Shown: positions 1 through 11,511 of the stretch, piece after piece
Layout: each line of letters begins with the position of its first letter
Numbering within the stretch: position 1 is the stretch's first letter
Assembly (NCBI GenBank): GCA_951802195.1
Contig: OX637625.1
Location: 1-64,000, forward strand
Reading direction: 5' to 3'
Length of the DNA stretch: 64,000 nucleotides
DNA from: Tausonia pullulans
Taxonomy: Eukaryota; Basidiomycota; Tremellomycetes; Cystofilobasidiales; Mrakiaceae
Notes under the pieces: model-generated
Database searches by the model: none
Told to the model about the DNA's origin: nothing
What the model saw: only the letters and a program-made list of their open reading frames with translations
Translations under genes and position numbers: made by a program

Positions 1-214
1 ACCCAACCTACCGACCCAACCTACCGACCCAACCTACCGACCCAACCTACCGACCCAACCTACCGACCCAACCTACCGACCCAACCTACCGACCCAACCT
101 ACCGACCCAACCTACCGACCCAACCTACCGACCCAACCTACCGACCCAACCTACCGACCCAACCTACCGACCCAACCTACCGACCCAACCTACCGACCCA
201 ACCTACCGACCCAA
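1..214. repeat. 13-bp tandem array, probable non-canonical telomere
   Basis: Sixteen perfect head-to-tail copies of ACCCAACCTACCG fill positions 1-208, followed by a six-base partial copy that breaks down at 215. The strand shown is C-rich with one G per unit; its complement is CGGTAGGTTGGGT, with a TTGGGT core. At a left chromosome end the C-rich strand is expected to read 5' to 3' inward, as here. The array starts at the first base of the window and is followed at once by a subtelomere-type transporter gene. There are no spacers, so this is not a CRISPR array. An internal minisatellite that happens to be cut at the window edge cannot be excluded from sequence alone. Confidence 0.75.
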
Positions 215-589
215 TCTGCGTACAAAGCAAGCCACGTCTAACAGTGGATCAGACAAGGTTTTGTCAGATACCTCCACCTCGACGCAGATCAGACCTTCGC
301 AGAGGTTCTCGCCCAACAACGGCCATCCCCGAGATTACCGCCGAGCACGCTATCCCCCCCGCCCGCCTGTTGCCGAAGCATGGCAAAGCCCAAGCCACGA
401 AAGGCGTGCCGGTTTGTGGAACTCAAGTCTATTCCTCGCACACAGACCGAAGCACGTAAGGAAGAGCGATGATAAGCCCCGGTGGCATGCTAGCTCGTGC
501 TGCCCAACCGCAGACAATAAAACCTATAAGACTGGTTGGTGCGTTTTCTCTCTGATCTAAATCATCCCATCCTTGAGAAGCTGACAGCC
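215..589. other. Subtelomeric spacer and transporter upstream region
   Basis: This unique sequence lies between the tandem array and the first gene. Small open frames here overlap each other in several frames and have no recognisable content. It is presumably the promoter and 5' leader of the adjacent MFS gene. No further telomere-like units were seen. Confidence 0.5.
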
Positions 590-3136
590 ATGGGCATTTT
601 CGAGAAGGCCAACGTCGATTACGAGCTGGAAGAGCCGCTTCGCCCGGCGAAGGGGGAGGCTGGAAGACACAAATGGATTGGGTAAGCCAGGAATTGCTCT
701 CTGAACACGGCGGTGGAGCTGACCCCCTCACCCGCCCTCCCTCTCCCCCCTCCCCTCCTCCACCCACCCATATCAAGTTATTTGTGGGACTCGGCAAACA
801 ATTCTGCTGAAGAAAGAAAATTATTATTCAAGGTCGACGCTGCGATCCTCACCATTTTCTGTGTACGTGGCCGTGCCGTTCGAGCAGGGGGACGGTATCT
901 GACAGCATTTCCAACAGCTCGGATATCTTGGGAAAGCGTTCGTTCGACTCGCTAAGCATTCAGTGGATCAATCTGACTGCGGGTTGTTCTCCCAGTCTGG
1001 TTCAATCGGACGCGAACAACGCATTCTTGAGCGGCATGAAGGAAGATCTGGGCATGTATGGCAACGAGCTTGTGCACAGTACGTCTTTTGCTCTACGACT
1101 GCGATGCTGCGATCTGTCCTTATGCTGGTCTTCCTTGTCTCCCTCCTTTCTTTAACTCCCAGGTCAAACTCTGTTCAACGTGGGATACATTCTCGGCCAG
1201 CTCCCATACACCCTTCTCCTCACCCGTTTCCCTACCCACTGGTGCATTCCCGCTCTTGAGATCCTCGTCGCAGCAATGACGATCGCCAACTACTCGGTGA
1301 AGGACGTCAAGTCGCTCTACGCGCTTCGCTTCTTGGCAGGGTTCTTCGAGGGAGGCTACTTCCCGGGAGTCATGTACATTTTGTCTAGTTGGTACACCCC
1401 GGTCGAGCTTGGGAAACGCAGTGGGCTCTTTTACGCGTCAGGCAGTTTGGTGAGTTTGTTTGCGTCTCCCTCTTGCGACTCCTCTCTTGTAACCCGGGAA
1501 CTGATCTTAGCTTATCTACAGGGTGGAATGTTCTCTGGAGTGTTCCAGAGTGCTGGTACGAACAGGTCTGGCGCTTCCTCCGTTGCAAAGCTGACGTTGC
1601 GCGCGGATTCTCAGCTCACACGAACCTGAACGGTGTCGGAGGACTCGCAGGCGTACGTCGCTTCTCTCAAAATCCGAGTATCGCCTGTTGATCATACATC
1701 CTGTGATACTACAGTGGAGATGGCTCTTCATCATCGACGGAATATACCTCTTCGGTGTAGCCCTGCTCGGACTTGTCTTTATCCCCGACATCCCCTCGTA
1801 CGTTTCACTTCTTCATCTTCTTCCTCGCTTTAACCGATCTTGACCGCACCTCCTTTTTTGATTTTGGCGTGCAGCATGGCGAAACCGAACTTCCTCATGT
1901 CACAGTCTGATATTGATCTGGCCAAAGCTCGTCTGGAGAGGATTGAGCGCGCGCCTCCGACTCCGTGGACGAAGGCAAAGTTCAGGCGTATCGTCTCCTC
2001 ATGGCAGCTCTGGCTCTTCCCGATCTGTTACGCTATGTATAACTCGGGAACGCGTGAGTCTTCAAACGCTTGCTGTTGCAGAAACTCAAAACGTGTGCTG
2101 ATGATCTCATCACCTTTTCCAGCTCAGCAAGGAATGGGTAGGACATGTTTATCCAGTCCAAGTCTGTTAACTCAGCTGACCAACTTGTTTTGGATAGGCT
2201 ACTGGCTCAAGAGCTTCAACGCGTCGAAGGGCCACCCGGCTCCGGTGCCAGGCAAATCGTACTCCATCTCTCAAATCAACTTGCGTGCGTCCTTCACGCG
2301 AGCACCTATCATATTCTCTGTGGAGTGCCAAAACTGACCTCGTTTTGCTTCGTGCCAGTTCCACTTCCTTACCTCGCCGTTGCTGCCGTGACCGGATTTG
2401 TGTTCAACCTGCTGTCGGATGGGCCTCTTGGAGGTCGGAGATGGCCTGTCGCGCTCTTCTGCAACGTAGGAAACTTCGCTGTTGCACTGGGGCTGCTCTT
2501 CATCCCACTCTACAACGACATCCCAGGTCGATTTGCTCTGTATTACCTTAATTACATCAACACTGGAGCCGCTATGGCAATTTACAGCTGGCAAGCGGAG
2601 TCTACGGCGTTCGATGTACGTTCCCAGGGTGTTCAAGCTGAGGCGGACCGCGTCTAACCCTGCTTTTGCATCACAGAGCGAGCTGCGTGCCATCGTTTCG
2701 GCTGTATCGAACATGGCTGCGTTCATCATCAACGCCATTGCGCCCAACTTCGTGTGGAAGGTGAGCAAACTCGAAGCGACACGTGGACGAAGAGCGGTGT
2801 GTTTACACTATGACTTTTTGCAGACCGTCGATTTCCCTCGTGCCCACAAAGGATACATCTTCTCCATCTCCTTGTCGGCGGTTCAGTGTGCGTACTCTCC
2901 AGTCACATCTCAGAATGGAGGGTTCAATCTGACACAAACTCGCTGAAACAGTTGTCGTTATCCCGCTCATCCTGTTCCTCGAGGCCCGCCAGAAGAAAAT
3001 CGACGCACGCGCAAAGGATGCGGAGGACAACTCTCCTCAGAATCCGAGCTCGTCATCCGAGAAGGGGGACATCGAGGATCTCGAGCCCGCCGTTATCAGC
3101 TCGCTTGGTCGCGCGCCGGATACGATTCGGGTGTAG
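590..3136 (+). CDS. MFS transporter, allantoate/nicotinate permease (Dal5-type) family
   Basis: This is a multi-exon anion:cation symporter-family MFS protein, probably plasma-membrane uptake of a small organic acid or nitrogen compound; the substrate cannot be read from sequence. The start MGIFEKANVDYELEE leads to the family pattern WDSANNSAEERKLLFKVD before TM1, then NNAFLSGMKEDLGMYGNEL, GYILGQLPYTLLLTRFP and the central NLNGVGGLAG/WRWLFIIDG block. Later exons carry LDGPLGGRRWP-like and YSWQAE segments, and the cytoplasmic tail ends in RAPDTIRV. At least ten introns of 50-100 bases are apparent. The junctions between about 860 and 1000, around TM1, are uncertain and could hide a small defect. 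Its position next to the chromosome end fits the common subtelomeric placement of fungal transporters. Confidence 0.85.
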
Positions 3137-3951
3137 GTTGGATGTGTAACAAAAGAAAATCCACGCGCGTAGTGTAGCAGGGCTTGTAGCCCTCAACTAG
3201 ATTGAATCATAGATAAGGAATGGTGGGAGACTTGGATGGGTTGTGATGTATGGATTGTTGGAAGGAGCGGTTCACGGAGACCTATGGTCTAGTAACTTCC
3301 ATCTCTTTTCTCCTGCTTAGTCAATCATCCGATGGGTCATCTATCTCTCTTCGTCTTTCTAGTACTCTCTACGCCACTCGGTAAAACCCATATAAGCGGG
3401 CAGAGTCGAGTAGCTATATCATGTAAGCTTGCATCCACATTGGACCTCAGGGGCAAACCTTGGCCTTCAACACTGTATGGGTAGCACTTAGTAATACAAT
3501 GGGATGGACTGTAGCACAAAGTGTGGGCGATCGACCAAGAGTTGAGTTCCGGATCTCATTGAATCTTCTTTCAGGATGGCTCGTCATCACTGTCTTGCAG
3601 CGGCGTGGTCTCCACAGCAGTAACGTTAAAACATCTTAAAGCAGACTTCTCAGTCCGATTGGCTTTCCCTTCCCCTTCATCAAAGTCTCAGCCAGATTCC
3701 CCCTTTTCTGACCAAACTGCGTTGGCTATCTCCACGGAACTGTTCAGATCGGTGAATAGTCTGCATACAACCTACCCCTTCTTCGTCGGCTCGCAATATC
3801 GGTGGTTCAAGCACGCTGACCTCTATCGATCGCTGCAATATCTGCGTCTTCATCGCAGATCTCCTCGACCACATTCTCATCGATAGCCTAGCATATCCAA
3901 GCAGCCTTCTGCTGCGCAACCATGAGGACCATCTCGTCCTCCAACACCATG
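3137..3951. other. Convergent intergenic region
   Basis: This region lies between two convergent genes. Short open frames are present on both strands, but none shows intron structure, family motifs or plausible composition. It presumably holds the two 3' untranslated regions. No repeats or RNA genes were recognised. Confidence 0.4.
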
Positions 3952-6710
3952 TCAGGCCTGGACAACAAAGCCTCCCACCGCCGACGTCTTCTTCCGCGCC
4001 GCTTGCGCCTCCTTGTACATCTTCCGCTGCCACAGGCTCGCCGCATGGTGTGTCCCACCAACCGGTGGGAATCTTGACTTTAGAAGTCTACACTCAACAT
4101 AGCCGTACTCTATCCAGGAATATTCCCATTTGTGCCTGTAGCGCATCTGGCGGACCTCCTCGCCAATCTCCTCCCTCAGCTCTGAGCCGACGTGAGGGAA
4201 CATCCCCTCCGCGGCAAGGGTTGTCCGAGTATTGGCGAGGAGGAGGGGTGCAAGCGCCGCCGCCGATGTGTAGTGAACGGGGAATGATCCCGCCGGGGAG
4301 AGTGTAGAGGGGACGACAGTGATGGAGATGTTGCCGGAGTGAACCTGGGAAACCATATCCCCGTCTGAGCCGTTCTCGTTGGAATGTTCCTCCTCAGGGG
4401 GGCCGAAGGGAGTCCACTCGGTGTCTTCGGCAAGGCGATTCTCCTCGTTGTCCGATGTACCCTCAAGACGATCAGGTGTCGGGGCGGAGTCACGGTGCCT
4501 CTTCCTCTCCTCCTTCTCACAGAGAAAGCGCGTCTCGACGCTGAACTCGAGAGCCGATACGAGCTGCTGGAAGGTGGTGTTGAAGGACGGAAGTCTGTCC
4601 AAAGGGCTGAACGTCCATAGAATTCATCAGTTCAAAGTTCAGCGAAAGTGAAGAGCGAAGTAGAAACTCAAGGGCTCACACTTGGAAAATAACCGAGACA
4701 GACTGCGATTTGTCTGTGATTCTCAGGAGAGGGACCCGAAGGGGGCCTTCGCTGTTCCAGAACCGGCCGTAGCTGCTGTACCTCCACAAGGGGACTTCAG
4801 AGCGGCGGCGGCGGCGCTCCTCGTGAACCTCGAGAGGGGTGACGCGCAGCAGTTCATCGAAATCAGATTGGTAGAAGGGAGATCCGGGATCGGAAGTGGT
4901 AAGGCTTGCGCCTTCCTGGGCGGATCTGGCGAAGGAGAGCGCCCAGGTAGGGACCATATTTAGGGCGCGCTTGACCATCAGGAAGGCGGGGACCTCGGAC
5001 CCGTTTTCGACCCGGCTGATGGTGATGTTCAGAGTTACATTTTGGCCTGATGGCTCGACCGGAGGCGATGCCTCATCAGTCGTTCTAGAATTGAGTTTTC
5101 GTTCAGCAGTCTTCGAAAACGCAAGCGCACCTTGAAGAAAGATGTCGCCATCAGGGAGGATCACGCTAAGACTGAAGTTGGCGCGTGAGTCGGTGTCCTG
5201 GGAGACAATGAGAAAGTTGAACATCAGGATCAATCGGTTCAACCAGCATCGAAGGACAATACGAATGCCTGACAGAAACGCACGCATTTTGGCACGTTGG
5301 ATGCCGCCGGTAGACCCCGGGCCCAGCCGTCGCTTGACCGGTTATGATCGCGAGGGTTGAAAAGAGAGATGGCAGTCTCTTCACGTTTACCCGAAGCCTT
5401 CACAGACGAGATATCGAGGTCGGTTGTGGAGAGAAAGCCAGCCCGGCCGGCAGGTCGCTCAATGATGGAGCCGTTCCTGAGAATGAGGGCAAAGTAGTAG
5501 GCCATACTGGTCTCAGACGAGGCTACCTGTATTCCGAAAGTGTTTTTCAGCCATGATTTCTGTTCATGCGTCCAGAACGAGGGAACTTGCCGACTTCTCT
5601 GCGTTTTCATGACGGATCTCTTCGTAATCGTTGACAGCGATGGGCGGGAACTAAGGCGCAGAGGGGCGGGTAACGTGGTAATTTTGAATTGGACAGGCAT
5701 GAGCAAGAGCTAGCAGCAAGCTGCTTACCTGGGTGTTGGGAACATGCACAGAGAAGGCTCGGATCGCCTCGAGCGGGATGGAGTTCGAACCTAGAGAGTA
5801 ATAGAAAGATCTTGTCAAAATACTCGAGGACATAATCACGCTTCTCCAAAGATCAATCTGAAACTCACCATCAGCAGTAGCGAGTTCGTATTTCACGTCA
5901 TAGACAACCCGCTCCGACGAATGGATTTCCCAGAAGGTCTGGCAAAGAGGCCCCACAAGATCAGGTTAGGGCGGGAGCGGGATTAGGGCTGTGCTACCAC
6001 AGACCTCATTGTTGAGCATGTCGTCTGGCAGTCGAGGATTGGAGCTTCGTCACAAGGTGATCATTGAGGGAGCAGTCGGACTCGTGAAGTCCACCTACAA
6101 TACCCGTTTACCATTTCCCCAAACCCGGTGTCACCAACGCTGTCGAACGGCCTCTGGATGATCTTGTGGCGAGATCCTTGGTTCGCCAAAGCATTCGTGG
6201 AATTCCAGACCGGCTTGGGGGGGAACTCCACGTCGAGAGCGCTGGAGGGTAGATGGATGAGAGTAAACCCCGTTCGAGTCAGCTCCATCTCGTCGGTCCT
6301 TCGATCTGATGATGGCCTTCACACTACAAACACTCACTGGAGGCGAACGTATCCCCTCTCCTGAAGCCTGAGGCCGACCTCCCATTTGACGATGTCCGAG
6401 CAATCCGATCCGTTGGCGGACAGCCTCGCCTCGGCTGGGAACACGGCCGCTGGCGAGAGGTCGGGAGCCCTAACCCAGGCGAGCAGGTCGCACTTCCAGG
6501 TATCCTCTTCCCGATCCTCCTTGTCGTCCGCTGGAAGGGCGGTTCCTTGAAGGTAAGCGACGTTTGCGATGTGGGTGTCTGTCTCAGCGGAGGCGGTGGC
6601 GAGGAAGGGGGTGGTTGGGTGGACAGGACGGTCCCGGTAGAGATGTCGTAGCCAGCTTCGGCGGTAACCGCCGCAAGGAGGGCACTGGCCAGGGCAAGGG
6701 CTATCTGCAT
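3952..6710 (-). CDS. Hypothetical secreted glycoprotein
   Basis: I do not recognise the family. The start at 6710 gives a clear signal peptide (MQIALALASALLAAVTAEA). A first intron of about 47 bases then joins GYDISTGT to TDTHIANVAYLQG. Later exons read AWVRAPDLSPAAVFPAEA, MELTRTGFTLIHLPSSALD, HEQKSWLKNTFGIQVA and ARSAQEGASLTTSDPG, and the C-terminal exon ends in VGGFVVQA. Many N-glycosylation sequons (NGS, NST, NVT, NIT, NFS) support passage through the secretory pathway. No membrane segment beyond the signal is convincing, apart from a short hydrophobic stretch near 5230 (LILMFNFLIV). The pattern VYDVKYELATADG is loosely arrestin-like, but I would not assign it. Roughly nine exons; internal borders are approximate. 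Confidence 0.6.
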
Positions 6711-7587
6711 GTTGTTGTTAGAGGAGAGGATAAGCCCTGGAGCGAGGGACGGAAGATGACTCGAAGATGTTAACCGATTGCGAGGCGCATTTGTGCCGGC
6801 GCCGGAGAGAGTATGCCGAAGACGAGAACCTCCCGGCGGAGGGACGAGGAAGGAAAGAAGAAAGGGAGAGAGTTCGACTAACAAGAGGGCCCGCGTGGGG
6901 GCAATGCCGGAGGGGAAGGTTAACGAGATGGGGTTACTTTAGTGCGCGTGATCCGAGGGACGAGAAAGCAGGTAGGGAAGGATGGCTGTCATAGACTGGC
7001 AGTTCGGCCTCACGGCTGATACAGTCACCATGTCAGGATCTCCCGGATTTGCCACCTCGGCCCTGCGCTTGTGACTCAAGAGGGTCGCGATGTGTTAATG
7101 CCGCCCCTTTCCTTTTATAAGAAATTCTCGTCCTTTGTGCTGACGTCCGGGTACTCCTCGTGAGCGGATTCTTGACGACAGGGTACTCTTGCCTGGGGTG
7201 TAGTACGCGGCGGCAAGAAGAAGACCATGCATGCGCCTTCAGCACGGACTTCTTGGCAGTCGCAACTGATGTCCAGCGAAGCAAACAGGAAGAGTGTCGA
7301 CTCCTTTGCTACTTCCAATCCTTCATAGTTCAATCAGGTATTCCTCCTACTTTCCTGCCATGGACGGACGGGCGACACAAGACCGTCAATTCGACCTCCT
7401 TCAAGCATCGGAGTTCGATCGAAACTGTGCATGCACTTGTGCCCATTCGCCGCGCCTTTTCTTCGGCCGGCCTCACCACGCCCTGCGCTCATCTCGCATT
7501 TGCGCTCATCTTGTGATGGCCCAAGGGGAGAGAACGAGACACTTTTCTTTGCCCCGGCTCCCACCATCTTCCTCCCTCAACCCAACC
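6711..7587. other. Spacer upstream of secreted-protein gene
   Basis: This is the probable promoter of the leftward secreted-protein gene. Several overlapping open frames on both strands are judged to be chance. At 7031-7071 it holds one copy of the dispersed motif beginning TGTCAGGATCTC, listed separately. Confidence 0.35.
7031..7071 (+). repeat. Dispersed TGTCAGGATCT motif, copy 1
   Basis: This is an approximately 40-base block (TGTCAGGATCTCCCGGATTT, then GCCACCTCGGCCCTGCGCTTG) closely matched at 11399-11440. Diverged versions lie inside the repeat elements near 17.3 and 22.6 kb and at 27304. It lies in noncoding sequence. Confidence 0.6.
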
Positions 7588-7810
7588 ATGGTCCCTCTCA
7601 CCGTTCTCCTTGGCGCCGCTGCTGCGCTTGCCTCCACGACCGCCTCGGCTCTCAATTTTTCCTAATGCCGGGCCAGTCCAGGTTCACTGTTATCGAGACC
7701 TCCGTCGGTGAGCCCGACCCGCCTACTCTCGTTGCTCTCCTTCGAGGGTGCTGCTCGTTGGCCAATGAGCTGACGTTGAAGCGAGTCTGCGCCAGGAGGC
7801 GGCGAGAAAA
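7588..7810 (+). pseudogene. Relic of a small secreted-protein gene
   Basis: An ATG at 7588 opens a signal-peptide-like run (MVPLTVLLGAAAALASTTAS, then ALNFS) that stops after 25 residues. Secretory-protein-like coding resumes in other frames just downstream (NAGPVQ; FTVIETSVGEPDPP). The pattern suggests the 5' end of a secreted-protein gene that has decayed. It abuts the 3' end of the leftward gene at 7814. A short genuine peptide or a missed tiny intron are alternatives. Confidence 0.25.
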
Positions 7811-7813
7811 GGT

Positions 7814-8606
7814 CTAATTTCCAAGCAAGGATGAGACAAGCGCAATAAGACCCCCAATTATAAACATTGCGACGGCGAAGCAGCCGAATGTCTTCCAATT
7901 TTGCACGTAGTAATCGGACCCTGGCGGTACAAGGGTAGGTTTTAGGGGTTTTAGACATTGCCACGCAGCGACCGAAAGTGAGGGCGAAAAGGGGGCACTG
8001 ACGTTCCTTGACCTCCTCCGGTGTATATGAGACATCGATCCTGACCGAAACGGGCTTTGAGGCGACCACGCCCGGCCAGGCCTCCTCCGTAACGCCAATG
8101 AGAGTTGGGCGGCTCATCCCGGCGGACGGGAGCGGGCCCACCAGAGGCAGTGTCGTTGAGCGATCTAGCGGTACCGAGACGAGTATGCGGTCGTTGGAAA
8201 TCGACCGAAGCTCGGGAAAGAACCTCTTGATGGCTTGAAGCGTATCCTGGGAAGGACCCGAACAAGGGAGAAGTGTAAGCAGCAGGCTCAGCTGCTTGGA
8301 CGAGAGAGATAAGATAGGAATACCGACCTCATACGATCCGAAAACGACTCCCACCACCTGTCGTTCGATCGTCTCGGGCACGATAGGCCACTCAAGGTTC
8401 AGACCGTATACCATGGTCGTCGCATGATGCTCTTGTGTCGCTATCGACGAGCTACCCGGGCCGTCTGCACGCACGCTCGGCATCGCCTCCGTGCTAGGCT
8501 GCTGATACGTTGGCGGGTCTCGCTCCTCCAGCTCTTGCACCTCGACGTCCGCGAGTAGGGGATCGGAGACTGATGTGTCATGCTTGGTGCTGGTGCTTTC
8601 GAACAT
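7814..8606 (-). CDS. Hypothetical tail-anchored membrane protein
   Basis: I do not recognise this protein. It starts MFESTSTKHDTSVSDPLL and has an acidic N-terminal region with a PPTY motif (ERDPPTYQQ), followed by a conserved-looking middle (GLNLEWPIVPETIERQ; IKRFFPELRSISNDRILVS). One intron of about 90 bases separates SYTPEEVKER from a last exon whose end is a single hydrophobic segment (FAVAMFIIGGLIALVSSLL) followed by only GN. With no signal peptide and a terminal membrane anchor, it most resembles a tail-anchored protein with a cytosolic body. PPTY near residue 33 could bind a WW-domain ubiquitin ligase, which is inference. Confidence 0.6.
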
Positions 8607-9272
8607 GGCGAGACGAAAGGGCGACAAGGTGTTTTGGTTGGAAGGAGCGGTTGTGAGGAGGCAGGAGGTGCTTTCTTGCCTCTCCTAGCAGACGGCCGGG
8701 GAAAAGCAAATAGATTGCGGGCAATCGGAGAAACGAACCTCATGACGACGATCCTCACAGCATCAGGTCAGGGCCTTCTCCCAGCAAACTCTCTTGGACC
8801 CGGATAGGACGAGCTGCCGATGGTTAGCAGATTTGACGACTCGACTGCAAGGCTGCGAGTCCTCTCTTCCTGGGCGCCTTGGGGTCGTTTGCAGAGCCTA
8901 GGCTGACCTGACTCTCGCCCGGTCGTTGCGCTCCCCCAGGTTCCAGCGGCACCTCGAACTACGCGAGGAGCTCGTCGCAGAGAAGAGCAGAAGGAGGGAA
9001 AGTCAGACCGGATTGGACCTGCATCGTGTTCGGGTGCAATTGAGTTTCCTGCGACCGAGCACACCCGTTCTTCCGCCTCATCCGCACTGCTCTCGAAATT
9101 TGTTTCCGGGCTGTAAGCGCGCCTGCCGGCCTTCGGCTTGCCCCTCATGCGTCATCAGTCTACCTCCAAACTATATATTGTCGCTCGACACAGTCTTCTC
9201 ATGTGCTCCGAACCTCGACAATCCAGTTCGTCCACATCTTCATCCTTTCATTCTCTGAATGATCCAGCAGAG
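8607..9272. promoter_or_regulatory. Divergent promoter region
   Basis: This is the shared upstream region of the leftward tail-anchored protein gene and the rightward membrane-protein gene. Open frames on both strands overlap and look spurious. I saw no clear TATA element or repeat. Confidence 0.35.
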
Positions 9273-11152
9273 ATGCAGCTTTTTGGGCACTCAGGTGCGC
9301 GTGCGAATCGCTCTCTTACACTTGCTTCCACAGCTGACCTTTCGCTCGCTCTCCCCCCCGACCTACAGCTTCTTGCATTTATCCTCGCTCTTCCGCTCGC
9401 AGAGTGGTTGGCCACTTGCATCGCCATCGATCAGGACAATGCCCTTCGCGAGGCTGCTAGGCCTCCTACAGCAACTGAGGCCGTCGCGGATACCCTCGAG
9501 CAAGCGCTTGGAGCGGCGGCGACCGACACGCTGTCGTCGAGCACGACCGTGGCTATCGTAAGAGGAGCAGAGAAACGACGAGAAGCTTTTACCTGGACAG
9601 TTTTCACCATGTATACCGGCAAGAATGGTTTCGCCATGGAGGGTAATTTTGCTACCCATGTCGTGCCTACATTTGTACTCGCCACGCTTATCTCGGTCTG
9701 GCAAGAACGGGAGAGCCTGAACTGTCTGCTCTTGAAATTTATAATCTACTCTAACGGCGTTAGTTGAAGTTGAATTCCAAATTAAATAGTGTTAATGTTA
9801 CCTGGCAGCTGACGTCGTTTCCGTAGATCAATTTCATTGGTAAGGCCCTCTCTTGGTTCATGAGCGGATCACGTGAAACTGTGGCGCGGAACGCCGCTGG
9901 TTGTATGTCGCCCGCCATCTCAGCTCACACCGCCCTTTCTGACAGAGTTTTATGCACTCTTCACAGATCCTGTATACGGTTTAGCCATCTTGCAGCCCGA
10001 GATTCACCTCCTCGCCTACGGCGCTAGCGGACTGCTCACCTACATGGCGCTCTTCCTTCACCCCGGGTCGATCTTCCTCCTCTTCCCCATGCTTTTCCTC
10101 GCCTTCACCGGGGCTTCAAGCTACGTCAGGATCTACACAATCGACCCCTCCTCAAGGAGTATGCTTCTTGGCTCATGCACGATCGTGTCCTTGTTGGCGC
10201 TCGGCTCGCCCCTTCTTTACTGGATCGCTAGATACGACGCCCCGCACAAGTCGGAGAACGGTGACGGCAACGACGATTCAGGCAGATGGAACGAATTTGA
10301 TAGTTATGCCATAGGTTAGGCTTTACCATCCTCCCAAAAGCGCCGATGCTGACGCTATCCTGACCTCGCTGGCAGTCATCAGCATGCTGATCGTGATGAT
10401 CTGTCAGCGGTTCAGTCTTCTTCAGATCTCGCCTCTTGATGCTAACACATTCTCCCTTTCCTGCTCAGCCCTGCATTCTGTCCTCATCTCCGCTCTTGCC
10501 CGCCTGGATGTCGCCTTGGCCCGCTCCAAGGCCACCCGCAGGCTGCTTTTCGTTGATCCGGCCACTTCCACAGCCTCCTACAGCACCCTCCCGCCCCTCA
10601 AACAGACCCCAGCCGGGGGAGGACCGACAGGACCGAGGCTCGTCGTCCCAGGTTTGACGCCCTCGTCCCTTCGTCTGGGCCTGTATACAGTGGTAGGCCT
10701 GCTTTCGACGACGCTGCTTGTTGTCGCAGCACCTGGACTTGAGTGGATGTTATTCGTGAGTCCTCCCCATTCCGTTCCATTCCATGCTTCCAAGTTCAGT
10801 CTGATCCGTTCCGGCCCTTCCGTTGTAGACCAATCCCAAGAGATCGGAGGCATCTCTCGCTGCGTCTCAATATGCAGCGGTGACCTTCTCCCCTCTGTAT
10901 GCAATTCTCTCTCTCTCGTCGTCTTCTTGATCTTTGCCTTACACCTCTTCGCCCTCTTGAAGTGTGTTCACCCCTCTTGTCTACCTCGCCGCCCGCTTCC
11001 GGGATGAGCTTTGTGCCGTATGGAGGCACCGTGAGCCGCGGGCGATTTTGAAGCAGGACGAAGAGCAGGAAGTGGCGGAAGCGAGCACAAGTAATCTGCG
11101 GGATAAGGCAGCTGTGGGTTTGCTTAGTGGCGGCAAGGACAACGCTGAATGA
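9273..11152 (+). CDS. Hypothetical multi-pass membrane protein
   Basis: I do not recognise the family. It starts MQLFGHSGARANRSLTLAST, with hydrophobic segments LLAFILALPLAEWLATCIAI, a cluster in the 9950-10230 exon (LLAYGASGLLTYMALFLH; IFLLFPMLFLAFTGA; GSCTIVSLLALGSPLLYWIA), ISMLIVMICQ near 10383, and LGLYTVVGLLSTTLLVVAA near 10680. About six membrane spans are therefore likely. The C-terminus is hydrophilic and acidic (EDEEQEVAE-like, ending GGKDNAE). Introns interrupt it around 9560-9950, 10316, 10406, 10756 and 10897. The stretch at 9720-9830 is clearly AT-richer than its surroundings and is probably intron. No motif suggests a transport substrate or enzyme activity. Confidence 0.55.
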
Positions 11153-11511
11153 TTTGTTTTTCTACGGCGTAAACTCATTGCGATTCACTCTTCTCGGCAC
11201 GAGGTCACCTGGCTCAATATAATAGTGCAGCTGATACGTGAGACGAACGAGCAGCGGTGGACCCGTGTCACCCTGCTCCCAGTCACAGAAGTGAGTGGGG
11301 TCCATGGCGGGAGAGCACAGATGCCTACTCAGGAAGATAGTACCTGAGCGACCGACATGCCCATCACCACCAAAGCGCCTTTGGCTTTGGTGACAAGATG
11401 TCAGGATCTCGCGGACTTGCCACCTTGACCCTGCGCCTGGCGAACGCAGCGCCAGCAAAAAAAAGCACGCTATCAGATAGAAGCAACTACAAATTAACCC
11501 AATTGGACAGA
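11153..11511. other. Convergent intergenic region with hairpin
   Basis: This lies between two convergent genes. At about 11364-11393 the 8-base stem CACCAAAG pairs with CTTTGGTG around a short loop, which could aid transcript 3' ends, although fungal terminators are not usually hairpins. It is followed at 11399 by a copy of the dispersed motif. Confidence 0.3.
11399..11440 (+). repeat. Dispersed TGTCAGGATCT motif, copy 2
   Basis: It reads TGTCAGGATCTCGCGGACTT and continues GCCACCTTGACCCTGCGCCTGG. It differs from the copy at 7031 at only a few positions and shares its orientation. It is noncoding. Confidence 0.6.

Noticed and set aside
1-214. Tandem array as a CRISPR array
   Set aside because: The copies are contiguous with no spacers, and the genome is fungal.
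5780-5800. GTTCGAAC resembling a tRNA B box
   Set aside because: The stem flanking it does not pair, and it falls at an exon-intron border of the secreted-protein gene.
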